The notes under the pieces were generated by a model. The model had not been told where the DNA came from. It made no database searches and worked only from the letters and a program-made list of their open reading frames with translations. Below are positions 44,103-52,695 of a DNA stretch of 64,000 nt, in pieces; within the stretch, counting starts at the first letter, position 1; each line of letters begins with the position of its first letter. This DNA is from Dactylosporangium roseum (GTDB taxonomy: Bacteria > Actinomycetota > Actinomycetes > Mycobacteriales > Micromonosporaceae), in the NCBI RefSeq assembly GCF_025264685.1, contig NZ_CP073721.1, positions 3,463,001 to 3,527,000 on the forward strand, written 5' to 3'. The position numbers and the translations under genes are program-made.

Positions 44103-44699
44103 GACGCCACGCTTGTGAAAGAGTCGCTCTGCAATGTCGTGGTCGGACGGATTGGCAAACTATGGAGGGGACGGCGAGCGCCACCGGCTACGGCGGCAGC
44201 AGTCACAACACAAGCGCGCATGGAAAGACTCCTCAAGAAACCCACCGCCCGTGACGCGAGCGACATCGCTCGACGTACGGGCAGACGGACGCTGCCGGTG
44301 AGAGGCGACCGCAGGAGTCTGGGCGGCCCGCTGCGCTCCGCCGGCAGAGGCGGCACAGCGACAAACCCTCGGTCCACTGATACCCGTGGGTCGACCCCGC
44401 AAACGAGCCCGTCAGAGCCACGCCGTCCTCGGTGCACCGCGAAGAGCGACAGGCGTCGGCCCCGTACGGCACAAGGCTAGTTCGAATCCCTTCGGGCGCG
44501 CTTGATCGACTGGCGTCTGGCCTGCGGACACGCTTGCCGGGCGCCGTCCTCGTTTGTCCGGTGTGGACGGTGGGTGTCACGCGGGTGCCAGCGGTTGCGC
44601 GGCCCGCTCGGCGCGTTTCGGCTTCCTGGCCTGGGCTTCGCCCTCGACCCGGGAGTGGCGGGTGCGGGGCACCTGCTCGGTCCGTGCCGTCGTCGGTGG
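44103..44699. other. Gap upstream of the desaturase
   Basis: No recognisable gene in about 600 bases. Long frames on both strands are Arg/Pro-rich and unsupported. Confidence 0.4.
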
Positions 44700-44808
44700 C
44701 GGCTTGCCGACTGCTGCGCACGTCCGGGGTCGTGGCCAGGTCAAGGACACCGCCCACCTGCACGACAAGACATCCACGGCCCGGCCGGGTTGTCAAGGAC
44801 AGGTCCAC
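44700..44808 (-). pseudogene. STAS-domain gene, N-terminal stub
   Basis: From GTG 44808: MDLSLTTRPGRGCLVVQVGG and VLDLATTPDVRS, the first strands of a STAS domain. The text then becomes unrelated. The start overlaps the end of the RsbW-like gene by 16 bases, so kinase and antagonist were once a coupled pair. The phospho-Ser region is lost. Confidence 0.6.
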
Positions 44809-45294
44809 GAACGGCCTCCAGTCGAAACGTACGAGCCACCGACTCCGGACGCCAGCTTAGGGGCCGGACGGATCCGCTGCCCGTACGTGGGTGTGCGCCT
44901 GCAGGCCAGGGCCATGCGAAGCAGCACATGCCCCGGTGCCGTCACGACGAACTGCGCGCCGTCCGACAACGCGGCGATCGACGGCAGCCCACGGCCGTTC
45001 GCCTGCGCGGGATCCGGGGGACGTGTCGGGAGTCTCCCACCTTCGGGCACGCGGCCGCGGTTGCCGACCTCCAGCACGCACGTGCCGGACTCGATGGTGA
45101 TATGCAGATCGATGGTGGTCCCGGTGTCGCCGCGCCGCACGACGTTTGGCGCAGGCTTCGGTGAGCAGGATCGCCAAATGGTCCCGGACCTGGTCTTCGG
45201 CGGTGGTCAAGCTCAGCAGCACGGCAAGCATGTGCCGGGCTTCACCGATCGACGACGGCTGCCGCGGCAGCGACACCGTCATCATCAGCCGCAT
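44793..45294 (-). pseudogene. RsbW-type anti-sigma kinase gene with one frameshift
   Basis: From ATG 45294: MTVSLPRQPSSIGEARHMLA, TTAEDQVRDHLAILLTEACA. The expected next residues are NVVRRG..., but one extra A in CCAAACGTC (about 45150) breaks the frame. Beyond it TIDLHITIESGTCVLEVGNR, ANGRGLPSIAALSDGAQFVV and HVLLRMALACR complete a small GHKL ATPase with the N-box (TEACANVV) and the GRGL motif. Removing one A restores a full protein. It would phosphorylate STAS antagonists. A sequencing error is possible. Confidence 0.68.
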
Positions 45295-45642
45295 CCGTGA
45301 CCCCTGGTCCGCGGATCGCCTCCCGGCCACGACGTGCTGTCGGTCACATCGAGACACTACCCCAACCGGATGAATGGAAACGGTGCACGAGAGGCCGTCC
45401 ATGTCGGGCGATGCCGCGCCGGCCATCCCACATCGGTGCTCTGGTCGAGGGCGCCACCGTTGGATCGCCCGCCACCGACCGGTACCTGAGGTCGGGGCGG
45501 ACACCGCAGGCTCCATCGAACGAGAGGTGGTCTCCGGTCACGCTTACGCGATCCTCGCACCCGAAGCCGTCGTTGACGGCCGGTGCGGACACGACAAGCC
45601 GACGTTCCTGTCGGTAGATGGTGTTGCAGACCCGATAACCCT
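45295..45642. other. Divergent intergenic region
   Basis: No gene is recognisable between the RsbW-like gene and the MerR-type gene. Confidence 0.45.
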
Positions 45643-45670
45643 GGGCCCCGGCGCACATGCGCCGGGGCCC
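45643..45670 (+). promoter_or_regulatory. Perfect 13-bp inverted repeat before the MerR-type gene
   Basis: GGGCCCCGGCGCA (45643-45655) and TGCGCCGGGGCCC (45658-45670) are perfectly complementary with a 2-base centre. The repeat lies 7 bases before the GGAGG of the next gene. It could be the operator of the MerR-type protein itself, whose dimers bind such palindromes, or a hairpin in the leader mRNA. Confidence 0.6.
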
Positions 45671-45686
45671 TCGACCCGGAGGTGCC

Positions 45687-45989
45687 ATGGCCCAACCCGA
45701 CGACATACTGGACGACGAGGACTACCCCGCCTGCACCATGGGACGCGCCGCGGAGATCATCGGCGTCTCCCAAGACTTTCTGCGCCGTATCGGCGACCTG
45801 AAGCTGATCACCCCGCTGCGGTCCGCCGGCGGCCACCGCCGCTACTCCCGCTACCAGCTACGCCTCGCCGCACGCGCCCGGGAACTCTGCGACCAGGGCA
45901 CCGCGCTGGACGCCGCCTGCCGCATCATCATTCTCGAAGACCAGCTCGAAGAAGCGCTCCGCCGCAACGAACAACACCGACAGCACTGA
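45687..45989 (+). CDS. MerR-type helix-turn-helix regulator (short)
   Basis: 100 residues from ATG 45687, with GGAGGTG 4-5 bases upstream. TMGRAAEIIGVSQDFLRRIG is the winged-helix recognition unit, and PLRSAGGHRRYSRYQLRLAA is the wing (GGHRRY). A coiled-coil helix RIIILEDQLEEALRRNEQ ends the protein. No metal- or ligand-binding C-terminal domain is present, as in short MerR-like regulators of actinomycetes. A perfect 13-bp palindrome stands directly in front of it, so autoregulation is plausible. Confidence 0.88.
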   Translation: MAQPDDILDDEDYPACTMGRAAEIIGVSQDFLRRIGDLKLITPLRSAGGHRRYSRYQLRLAARARELCDQGTALDAACRIIILEDQLEEALRRNEQHRQH

Positions 45990-46070
45990 CCGCGTGGCGG
46001 TGCCGCGACCGGCCGCCCGGTCCCGCGTCCCGCCGACGGCTGTCGACACCACCATGGACCTGTGGGGCTC

Positions 46071-46839
46071 CTAATCAGATTCGGCTACGCTGCCTGCGAG
46101 TATTCGTTGATCAACCCGCCCAGGCTCGGGCGCCTGTGGTGGTGTTCGAATCACGTCGATACCCGCGGCGGTGAAGACCGTGTCGAAGGCGGTCGTGAAC
46201 TTGGTGTCGCGGTCGCGGAGCAGGAACCGGAATCCGTGGGCCCGCTGATCGAGGCGCATCAGCAGGTTCCGGGCCTGTTGCGCAACTCAGGCGCCGGCCG
46301 GGTGCGCGGTGACACCGACGGTATGGACCCGGTGGGTGGCCAGTTCGATGAAGAACAGCGCGTAGACCCGCTTCAGGAGCACGGTGTCGACCGCGAAGAC
46401 GTCGCAGGCCAGCGTCGTGTGCGCCTGGGCGGTGAGGAACTGCTGCCAGGTCGGTCCCGTTCGGCGTGGGGCCGGGTCGACGCCGGGCCTGGTGCAGGAT
46501 CTTCCAGACCGTGCTGGCCGCTGTCTGGTGGCCCAGCCGAGCCAGCTCACCCTGTATTCGGCGATGGCTCCAGGTCGGGTTCTCCGCGGCCAGACGCAGG
46601 ACCAGTTCCCGGATCTCACGGCCGACGGGTGGCCGGCCGGGTCGCGCGTGTGGGTAGGTCCAGTGTCGTGCGATAAGCTGTCGATGCCAGCGCAGCGGGG
46701 TCGCGGGGGTGACGAAGAACGCCGCCCAGCGTTGCCGGGGCAACAGCCGCGACAACGCCGCCAGCACTACTCGGTCAGCGGGCTGCAGATCGGGTCGGTG
46801 TACCTGCCGGCGCAACACCGCCACCTGATGCCGTAACAA
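46071..46839 (-). mobile_element. Integrase-core (DDE) transposase, frameshifted, inside a GAF-ANTAR gene
   Basis: The first frame has VAVLRRQVHRPDLQPADRVV, TPATPLRWHRQLIARHWTY and NPTWSHRRIQGELARLGHQT, the N-terminal part of IS481/IS3-like integrases. A second frame has HTTLACDVFAVDTVLLKRVY and FFIELATHRVHTVGVTAHP (first and second Asp). A third has FRFLLRDRDTKFTTAFDTVF and IRTPPQAPEP. Two shifts and a short C-terminal deletion make it non-functional. Its start abuts the point at 46840 where a GAF-ANTAR gene breaks off. Confidence 0.78.
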
Positions 46840-47300
46840 TGCCCAACTGGACCATCACCATGCCCTGGGCCTGGAACAGTGCGGCACGGTGCTCGAACGC
46901 CTCGTCCAGCTCGTCCACGCCGGCGGTCCGTTCCTGACCGTCCAACAAGGTCGTCACGACCTGGTCGGCGAGCGTCAGCGCCCGGCCCAGCTCCGGTCTG
47001 GACATCGCCCCGGAGCTGGCCCGGAACACATCGAGGACGCCGAGGCGAGCTGCCCCGATCTGCAACGGAAACGCGAACACCGCCCGGACTCCCGCAGCCA
47101 GGACCGCGGTCGTGTACATCGGGCATCGGCGCATCGCCCCGTCGGCCAGGTCCGGTCAGCACGGGGGGGCCAGCCGCGGCCGCGTCGATGCACGGGCCTC
47201 CCGGAAGGTGAACTGCAACTCCTCGATCCGCGCGGTGTCGGGTCCGACGCCGCGGCCATGCCGTGAGCGCCGTCGGAGGTCATCAGACTCACCCCGACCC
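46840..47300 (-). pseudogene. GAF-ANTAR gene truncated at the transposase
   Basis: LMTSDGAHGMAAASD, then after shifts MYTTAVLAAGVRAVFAFPLQ, IGAARLGVLDVFRASSGAMS and ALFQAQGMVMVQLGI. This follows the protein at 12292-12933 closely, including RAVFAFPLQIGAARLGVLDV. It ends at MVMVQLGI, in the middle of the ANTAR domain, exactly where transposase sequence begins. The N-terminal GAF strands are also frameshifted (near 47200). Confidence 0.78.
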
Positions 47301-47531
47301 CGAGGCCGACAACAATACCTGCGCAGCGTAGACGCAGATCCCTTTGAGGACCGCACGAATCAGCGTACTGTTATGTCCAGGATGCGGTCTGCATCCCCGC
47401 GCCCGTCAGCCTTCGTGTCGGGCGCCTCTTCCGCCGCCCGGACCTCGCGGTGACGACCAGTGAGTCCGGCGCTTTAGCAGAGGCGCCGTCCCTGCCGATT
47501 GCTGCGGCTGTCCCCTGATGGGGCGTGGACC

Positions 47532-48464
47532 ATGACTGTGCTCGCCGTGCCGACCCCGATCACCGAACCACCTCCGGATACTGAACGCACACCGCGGCCC
47601 GTGCCAATCCCTTCCGGGCCGCCGGCAACCGGCTTCGATGCTCCTGCCCTCAGCAGGCTGCACCTGCGCAGGGATACTCCGTTCCCGACGGAACACCTGC
47701 TTCGCGCACGCGGCCGCCTGCCGCTGGATCACCCTGACCGTGATGTCCTGCGGAGCCGAGCCGTCGAGGACAACCTGGCGCTGGCCAACCGGCTCGCGCG
47801 GCGTTATGCCGGTCGTGGGGAACACTACGACGACCTGCGACAGGTCGCCGCGCTGGCGCTGGTTAAGGCCGTCGACGGCTACGACCCGAACCGGACCACC
47901 CCGTTCGTCAGCTACGCCGCTCCGACCATCGTCGGCGCACTCAAACGGCACTTCCGGGACACCGCCTGGGCCATGCGCGTGCCCCGGGCTGCCCAGGAAC
48001 TCCTCCTCGAGATACCGGCCGCCACCGAGCACCTCACGCAGCTACGTGGCCGTTCACCGACGTCGGCCGAGCTCGCAGACCACCTCCACGTCACCATCGC
48101 CCTCCTGCGGGCGGCGGTCAGCGCCGGTCAGGCGTACCGGCTGCCGTCGCTCAACGAGTCCGTCACCGGCCACGACAGCGCCGAGCTCATCGACCTCGCC
48201 GGCGCCGTCGATCCCCACTACGGCACCATCGACGACCACCTCACGCTCGGGCCGCTCGTCGCCGCGTTGCCGTCCCGGCAACGGCGCATCCTCACCATGC
48301 GGTTCTCCGAAGAGATGACCCAGGCCCGCATCGGCGCCGAGCTCGGCATTTCACAGATGCACGTCTCCCGCCTGCTGCGCGAAGCCATAGTCCAGCTCCG
48401 GGCCGGTTTCCTCGCCGAGACCGACGCATCACCGGTGGAAAGGCCACCGTATGCACACCGTTGA
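47532..48464 (+). CDS. RNA polymerase sigma factor, SigB/SigF/SigG group
   Basis: 310 residues from ATG 47532. Region 2: VEDNLALANRLARRYAGRGE, DLRQVAALALVKAVDGYDPN and FVSYAAPTIVGALKRHFRD. Region 3: TQLRGRSPTSAELADHLHV. Region 4: LPSRQRRILTMRFSEEMTQA and RIGAELGISQMHVSRLL. This is the SigB/SigF-type stress or sporulation sigma family, normally held by an RsbW-like anti-sigma kinase and freed by STAS antagonists, all of which occur in the window. The first 60 residues are Pro/Thr-rich and probably disordered. Confidence 0.92.
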   Translation: MTVLAVPTPITEPPPDTERTPRPVPIPSGPPATGFDAPALSRLHLRRDTPFPTEHLLRARGRLPLDHPDRDVLRSRAVEDNLALANRLARRYAGRGEHYDDLRQVAALALVKAVDGYDPNRTTPFVSYAAPTIVGALKRHFRDTAWAMRVPRAAQELLLEIPAATEHLTQLRGRSPTSAELADHLHVTIALLRAAVSAGQAYRLPSLNESVTGHDSAELIDLAGAVDPHYGTIDDHLTLGPLVAALPSRQRRILTMRFSEEMTQARIGAELGISQMHVSRLLREAIVQLRAGFLAETDASPVERPPYAHR

Positions 48465-48559
48465 CGTACAGCCTGCCCGAGATTCGCCGGCTGGGCCGGT
48501 GGCACCCGAATGGGCGGCACCAGCATCCCTGGCATAGCCATCCCCGGCCGGGCCCCCGG

Positions 48560-48690
48560 ACCACTGGGCCCGGCCGCGACTTCGCCACCACGGCGACCTG
48601 GCCGTCAGCGCCACACGACAAGGCGGCGACGTTCGCCATCCTCCACGGCCGTACCGACACCACGGCCGTTCCAATCCAGCCCACGAACCA
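48560..48690 (+). pseudogene. Internal fragment of an Acg-type nitroreductase
   Basis: TGPGRDFATTATWPSA and AATFAILHGRTDTTAVPI follow the order of the intact gene (TGPARDFAPGASPG, then YTTYLAFATAQDTRADW) and of the 36-kb fragment (SAIFAILYGREDRP). About 40 codons survive between the sigma-factor gene and the barrel protein gene. Confidence 0.6.
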
Positions 48691-48718
48691 TTCGTGTGAA
48701 GTCGGCGGGCGGAGCGGC

Positions 48719-49729
48719 TCAGGCCAGCCGGCGGGCGTGCTGGAGGGTGGAGAGCAGGGCGAGCGTGGACTCCGCGCCCTGGTTGGCGTTGTGCCCGTCG
48801 GCGGTGAGTCCGTCGTAGCCGCCGCCGGTGTCGGGATCGCGGAGGCTGACGCCGGTGTCGTTTTTCCCGATGAACCAGTCCACCGCCGAGACGAGCCCGG
48901 CCTCCCACCGCTCGTCCCCAGTGGTGTCGAGGGCACGCACGCACGCCTCGGCGATCGTGGCCGCCTCGATCGGCTGCTGGTCGAAGCCCGGCTTCCGGTT
49001 GCCCGGCTGCCCGCCGCCGGCCGGCGTGCAGGACAGGTGCCCGTGGTACGTCTCCTCGTCCAGCAGCCAGCGCAGCATGTTCAGCCCGTCGGTCAGCACG
49101 GCTGGGCGCCCGAGGTGCTGCCCGGCCGCGATCACGGCGTCCGCGAGCAGCGCGTTGGCGTACGTCAGCCGGGGCTCGGGCCACGGCCGGCCAGGGTCGT
49201 CGCGAGCCGGGCCGATGGTCGCCGCCGCGTCGTTGAGCAGCCAGCGCGCGCCGGAGTGATCCGGGCGCACCGACAGGATCTCGGCGGCGCCGAGCGCGGC
49301 GTAGGCCATCGACCGCGGCCAGCGCGACCGGCACCGCGCGGCGAGCTCGAAACATGTCAGGGCGCTCTCCCGTGCGGAGCTCAGTGGGCTGCGCACGGCG
49401 GCGGTTCCGGCGGCCCACACCGCTCGGCCCCACCAGTCGCCGGTGCCGGGCTCGTCCAGCCAGTGCCGGTCGTATCCGAGCCGGTTGTGGAACGTCCCGT
49501 CGGGCGACTGCGCGTGGATGAGGAACGCGAGGTACACCTCCGCCTGCCGCAGCAGCGCCTCCGGCGGGTCCGGCTCCCGGCAGAGCACCACGAGGCCGCG
49601 CGCCACGTCGTCGACGCAATAGCCGTGCCGCCGGAGAGGCACAGCGTGGTCGGCGTGCTCCAACAACCCGGTGTCGTCGCTGAGCCGCAGCAGGTGCTCG
49701 TATGAGGGCTCCGGGTACCGCGCCGTCAC
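48719..49729 (-). CDS. Alpha/alpha-barrel glycan-associated protein (partner of the glycosyltransferase)
   Basis: 336 residues from GTG 49729, overlapping the glycosyltransferase stop by 4 bases. Repeated helical pairs with SYEHLLRLSDDTGLLEHADH, HGYCVDDVARGLVVLCREPD, FHNRLGYDRHWLDEPGTGDW and GRAVWAAGTAAVRS resemble the (alpha/alpha)6 barrel of glycoside-processing enzymes. GHNANQGAESTLALLSTLQH near the C-terminus is typical. The Asp residues in DDVAR and DEPGTGDW could act in catalysis. It is always paired with a GT4-type gene and probably acts on the same glycan. A decayed copy lies at 20845-21353. Confidence 0.8.
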   Translation of the reverse strand: MTARYPEPSYEHLLRLSDDTGLLEHADHAVPLRRHGYCVDDVARGLVVLCREPDPPEALLRQAEVYLAFLIHAQSPDGTFHNRLGYDRHWLDEPGTGDWWGRAVWAAGTAAVRSPLSSARESALTCFELAARCRSRWPRSMAYAALGAAEILSVRPDHSGARWLLNDAAATIGPARDDPGRPWPEPRLTYANALLADAVIAAGQHLGRPAVLTDGLNMLRWLLDEETYHGHLSCTPAGGGQPGNRKPGFDQQPIEAATIAEACVRALDTTGDERWEAGLVSAVDWFIGKNDTGVSLRDPDTGGGYDGLTADGHNANQGAESTLALLSTLQHARRLA

Positions 49730-50856
49730 AGCGGCACCGGTGCCCGGCTCAGCAGCGTGACCGCGAGGGTGCGATACCGCTCGGCGACGACGGTCCAGCG
49801 GCTGTTCTGGGAGATGCGTGTGGCCTGGTGGTGCATGCCGCTGACCAGGTCGGGTTCGGTGAGGACTCGTTTGAGGGCGGTGCCGATCGCCTGTGCGTCG
49901 TGGTGTGGTACGAGTAGGCCGGCACCGTCGCTGAGTACTTCTACGGCGTGTGGGAAGGTGGTGGCGATGACGGGTTTGTGCGCGGCCAGTGCCTCGACGA
50001 GCACGCCCGAGGTGGCCTGGTCAGGTGAGTCGTACGGTAGCAGTACGACGTCGGCGCGGCCGACCAGCCGGTCGAGGCGGTCCTGCTCGAGGTAGGCGCG
50101 TTCGAAGGTGACCAGGCCGGCGACGCCGAGGGCTCGGACCCGGGAGTAGAGCATGAGCCGGTAGGCCTCGCCCTGTTCGGCGAGGACCTTGGGGTGTGTC
50201 TGGCCGGCGATGACGTATCGTGGCCGCGGCGTCAGGTGGCGGACCAGGCGGAGCCCGGCGATTGCCCACTCGATGCCTTTGCCGGGGCCGAGCAGGCCCC
50301 AGGTAAGGATCACCGGCTCGCCAGATGGGTTGAGCAGTCGCAGTGGCGGTGCCTCGGGCGCGCCGTGCGGTATGACGCAGACCTTGGTCGGGTCGACGTC
50401 ATACCCGGCGATGAGCCGTGCTTGGGCTGCCTCGGTCATGGTGACGGCGGCGCCGGTGAGCGCGACGACTTGTTCGAGTACCGTTTTCTGGTGGGCGGTG
50501 GGCCGGCTCAGCACGGTGTGCAGTACAGCGATCGCGGGGGTGCGTAGCCGGCGCAGCACGGGCAGCAGGTTCTCGCCGTCGGTACCGCCGTAGATGCCGT
50601 ACTCGTGCTGGACGATCACGATGTCGTGGCGGTTGAGCGTGTCGGCGGCCGGTATGTGGCTGTCGGGGGCGTGCGGCACCAGGTGTCCGACGACCTCTGG
50701 GCGATCGTTGTAGGTGGCTGATTCCACCACCCTTACCACGCCCGCGCGGTCCCCGCCGGCCGGCGAGGTGAGGGCGTGTACCAGCGAGGCCGTGAAGGTC
50801 GCCAGTCCGCATTGTGTCGGCGGGTATGTGCTCAGGAATCCGTAGGAGATCGTCAT
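49726..50856 (-). CDS. Glycosyltransferase, GT4-like (GT-B fold)
   Basis: 376 residues from ATG 50856. The N-domain starts ISYGFLSTYPPTQCGLATFT, with DIVIVQHEYGIYGGTDGENL. The C-domain has VILTWGLLGPGKGIEWAIAG, PRYVIAGQTHPKVLAEQGEA and the donor-binding ADVVLLPYDSPDQATSGVLV EALAAHKPVIAT segment (E of the EX7E motif in GVLVEALAAHKPVIAT). It transfers a sugar from a nucleotide donor to an unknown acceptor and is coupled to the barrel protein. The degraded duplicate is at 21350-22294. Confidence 0.87.
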   Translation of the reverse strand: MTISYGFLSTYPPTQCGLATFTASLVHALTSPAGGDRAGVVRVVESATYNDRPEVVGHLVPHAPDSHIPAADTLNRHDIVIVQHEYGIYGGTDGENLLPVLRRLRTPAIAVLHTVLSRPTAHQKTVLEQVVALTGAAVTMTEAAQARLIAGYDVDPTKVCVIPHGAPEAPPLRLLNPSGEPVILTWGLLGPGKGIEWAIAGLRLVRHLTPRPRYVIAGQTHPKVLAEQGEAYRLMLYSRVRALGVAGLVTFERAYLEQDRLDRLVGRADVVLLPYDSPDQATSGVLVEALAAHKPVIATTFPHAVEVLSDGAGLLVPHHDAQAIGTALKRVLTEPDLVSGMHHQATRISQNSRWTVVAERYRTLAVTLLSRAPVPL

Positions 50857-51198
50857 CGCCGTCGGCCGGCCGGCCGGGGATCGGCATGGACGCAGCGGTT
50901 GCCAATGGCTGTTGGCATGAGACCCACCCCTCAATGGCGGGTGCGGCGCCGGCCGGCGAGCGCAGAATGCTTACCCGGCGCTGGTCATTCGGTGCGAGCA
51001 CCATGGTGGCGGCGGTTCGCCGCCGCAGACCCGGGACGTTGATCGAAACGGGTCAACACTGCCACCGTAGCACGTGGCTGAGCCGAGGCGACGACTCGAT
51101 CTCGCAGGTGACGCGAGACGATTCACGGCGGACGCCACACGTCGCGTACCGCCCGGCACCCGTGACGTTGCGTCAGAGGCAAGGCGGCCCGAGTAGGG

Positions 51199-51390
51199 TA
51201 TCTCAGCGATGTCAACCTACGCGCCGTACTCAACGTGCTGATCGGCCGGGCGGGCGGCACGATCGAGATCAGCAACGCTAGGTTCTACGACGCTGTGCTG
51301 CCCGACAGCGGCCAGGTCGAACGCTTCCGCGTCGAGGAACTGGGCGACGCCCTGCGCCTGACAGCGATGCCCCGGCCGGACCAACATTGA
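51199..51390 (+). pseudogene. Second 'YLSDVN' family gene without a start codon
   Basis: The frame reads YLSDVNLRAVLNVLIGRAGG, then TIEISNARFYDAVLPDSGQV and ERFRVEELGDALRLTAMP to TGA 51388. It matches the 69-residue protein at 25299-25508, which starts GTG-CAG-TAC. Here the corresponding bases are GTA-GGG-TAT, so the start codon is lost and no alternative lies between it and the upstream stop at 51163. It is oriented opposite to the first copy relative to its LLYLL neighbour. Confidence 0.65.
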
Positions 51391-51417
51391 TGCGCATCCG
51401 TCCCTGGCCGACGGTGA

Positions 51418-51738
51418 TCAGGGCTCGATGACGAAGACCTCGGTCAGGCCGGTGATCTCAAGCATTCGCCGGAGGTCGGGTGCCGGTGCGTGGAGGATGA
51501 GCAGTCTGTTGTAGCGCTGGCCGGCTCTGTGGATGCGGACGAGGGCGCCGAGGCCGGCTGAGTCGCAGAAGCCGAGGTCGGTGAGATCGAGCACGATGGT
51601 GGCGACGGTGTTGGTGGCGGTGGCGTCCGTGGTGGCGGCGAGCAGGTGGTGGCAGGTGGTGAGGTCGAGGTCGCCGTGGGCGGTGATGGTGAGCATGTCG
51701 TCGTTGGTGGCGACTTCAAGGGTCAGCGCTGCTGTCAT
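51418..51738 (-). CDS. STAS-domain protein (anti-sigma-factor antagonist type)
   Basis: 106 residues, a minimal single-domain antagonist. DDMLTITAHGDLDLTTCHHL, TIVLDLTDLGFCDSAGLGAL and RLLILHAPAPDLRRMLEITG make up the fold, with CDSAGLG giving the phosphorylatable Ser. The start is ATG 51738. It lies between two small conserved genes and not next to a kinase. A long stretch of GTG/GGC-rich bases within it reflects the Thr/Asp-rich segment TTDATATNTVAT. Confidence 0.88.
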   Translation of the reverse strand: MTAALTLEVATNDDMLTITAHGDLDLTTCHHLLAATTDATATNTVATIVLDLTDLGFCDSAGLGALVRIHRAGQRYNRLLILHAPAPDLRRMLEITGLTEVFVIEP

Positions 51739-52118
51739 CCGGGCCGCTTGATGGTCGCCGGCGCCGCCTGCGGCGGGTGCGGGGTGCGCCGGTGGACGTG
51801 CTGATGGGTGGCGGTGGGCGGTGTCATGCGGGGAGGCGGACGGTGTCGGGCCAGAAACTGGTTGATCTGTCGGATGACGGCGGTAAGTCGTCGTAGGTCA
51901 TGTCAGGGTCTCCTTCAGCCGTACCGTTCGTGGCCCGCGGAGTGTCGCCGGCGAAGGAGAAGCCGCTCGTTGCCGGCCGCCGCCGTAACGGACACCGTCA
52001 CCGTACCCGCTGCGCGTGGCCCCGGCGACCGCTCCACGGCTCTGGCCGCGCCGCAATAGCTGCTCTCGGGTCCGCGTCAACCTCGCCATCGACGACCTGC
52101 CGCCCGCGGCCGAGCCGT
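51739..52118. other. Gap between the STAS gene and the LLYLL gene
   Basis: No gene of normal size. A minus-strand frame of 25 codons (ATG 51901) reads MTYDDLPPSSDRSTSFWPDT but has no further support. Confidence 0.4.
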
Positions 52119-52370
52119 TCAGAACGATCCGGTGCGCGTCTCGCTGTAGGGAGCGAGCCGTGCGCCGACCACGTGCCGGAAGTTCAGCAGGAGCGTGGAG
52201 GTCTGTTCGTCGCCGAACCGCGAGACCGTCAGCGCGTGGACGGACTCTTCCGCCATCCACGCGGTGAGCTGCTCGATGGAGAGTTCGGTGCCGTGCACAC
52301 GCAGCACGAGTTCCTTGTCGCGGCCGACGGTGAGCAGGTACAGCAGGCAGGTCGGATGCTCGACGGTCAT
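52119..52370 (-). CDS. Small conserved protein, 'LLYLL' family (83 aa)
   Basis: Starts at ATG 52370 with GAGGGG 9 bases upstream. EHPTCLLYLLTVGRDKELVL, RVHGTELSIEQLTAWMAEES and TSTLLLNFRHVVGARLAPYS follow the paralogue at 24366-24602 residue for residue in the core. The last residues (ETRTGSF) differ. Between the conserved ends, both copies carry an amphipathic helix ending in W. Function unknown; probably a small beta-rich regulator. A GTCCACAATGGAC palindrome sits 39 bases upstream of the start. Confidence 0.72.
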   Translation of the reverse strand: MTVEHPTCLLYLLTVGRDKELVLRVHGTELSIEQLTAWMAEESVHALTVSRFGDEQTSTLLLNFRHVVGARLAPYSETRTGSF

Positions 52371-52408
52371 GGCGTGTGTCCCCTCGACGGGTTGCGACGA
52401 CGTCCATC

Positions 52409-52421
52409 GTCCACAATGGAC
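52409..52421 (-). promoter_or_regulatory. 13-base palindrome GTCCA-N3-TGGAC
   Basis: GTCCACAATGGAC lies in the promoter region of the small gene starting at 52370. The same form occurs at 3277-3289. Confidence 0.35.
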
Positions 52422-52489
52422 AATGACCACTGCGGTGCCGGCTCGAACCGCCGATGGGCGGCACGCCCAAACCTACACCTCCGGCGCGG

Positions 52490-52695
52490 ATCCTGGCACG
52501 GCGCGAGGCGGTCGACAATGGACCGGCCCTGCTGCCAGCCCCGCTCGAACACCGGCCGGATGTCGCGGTCATCGACGTCCGCCCGCCGCCGACCGTCACC
52601 GACGAGGGGCTGCAGGCGGCGATCGCGGCCCGCACCCGCATCCCCGGCCCGCCGACGCTGATGCTCTCCCAGCACGTGGAGCCGCTCTACGCGCG
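52490..52695 (+). pseudogene. Response-regulator receiver-domain fragment
   Basis: The frame reads ALLPAPLEHRPDVAVIDVRP and PPTVTDEGLQAAIAARTRIP, then GPPTLMLSQHVEPLYARR. This is the middle of a NarL-type receiver domain: the phospho-acceptor Asp (VIDVR) and the Thr/Ser-containing LMLSQHV strand are recognisable. The fragment ends where the helicase relic on the other strand begins (about 52690). The DNA-binding half is absent. The orphan NarL-type kinase at 17971 has no regulator nearby. Confidence 0.65.
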
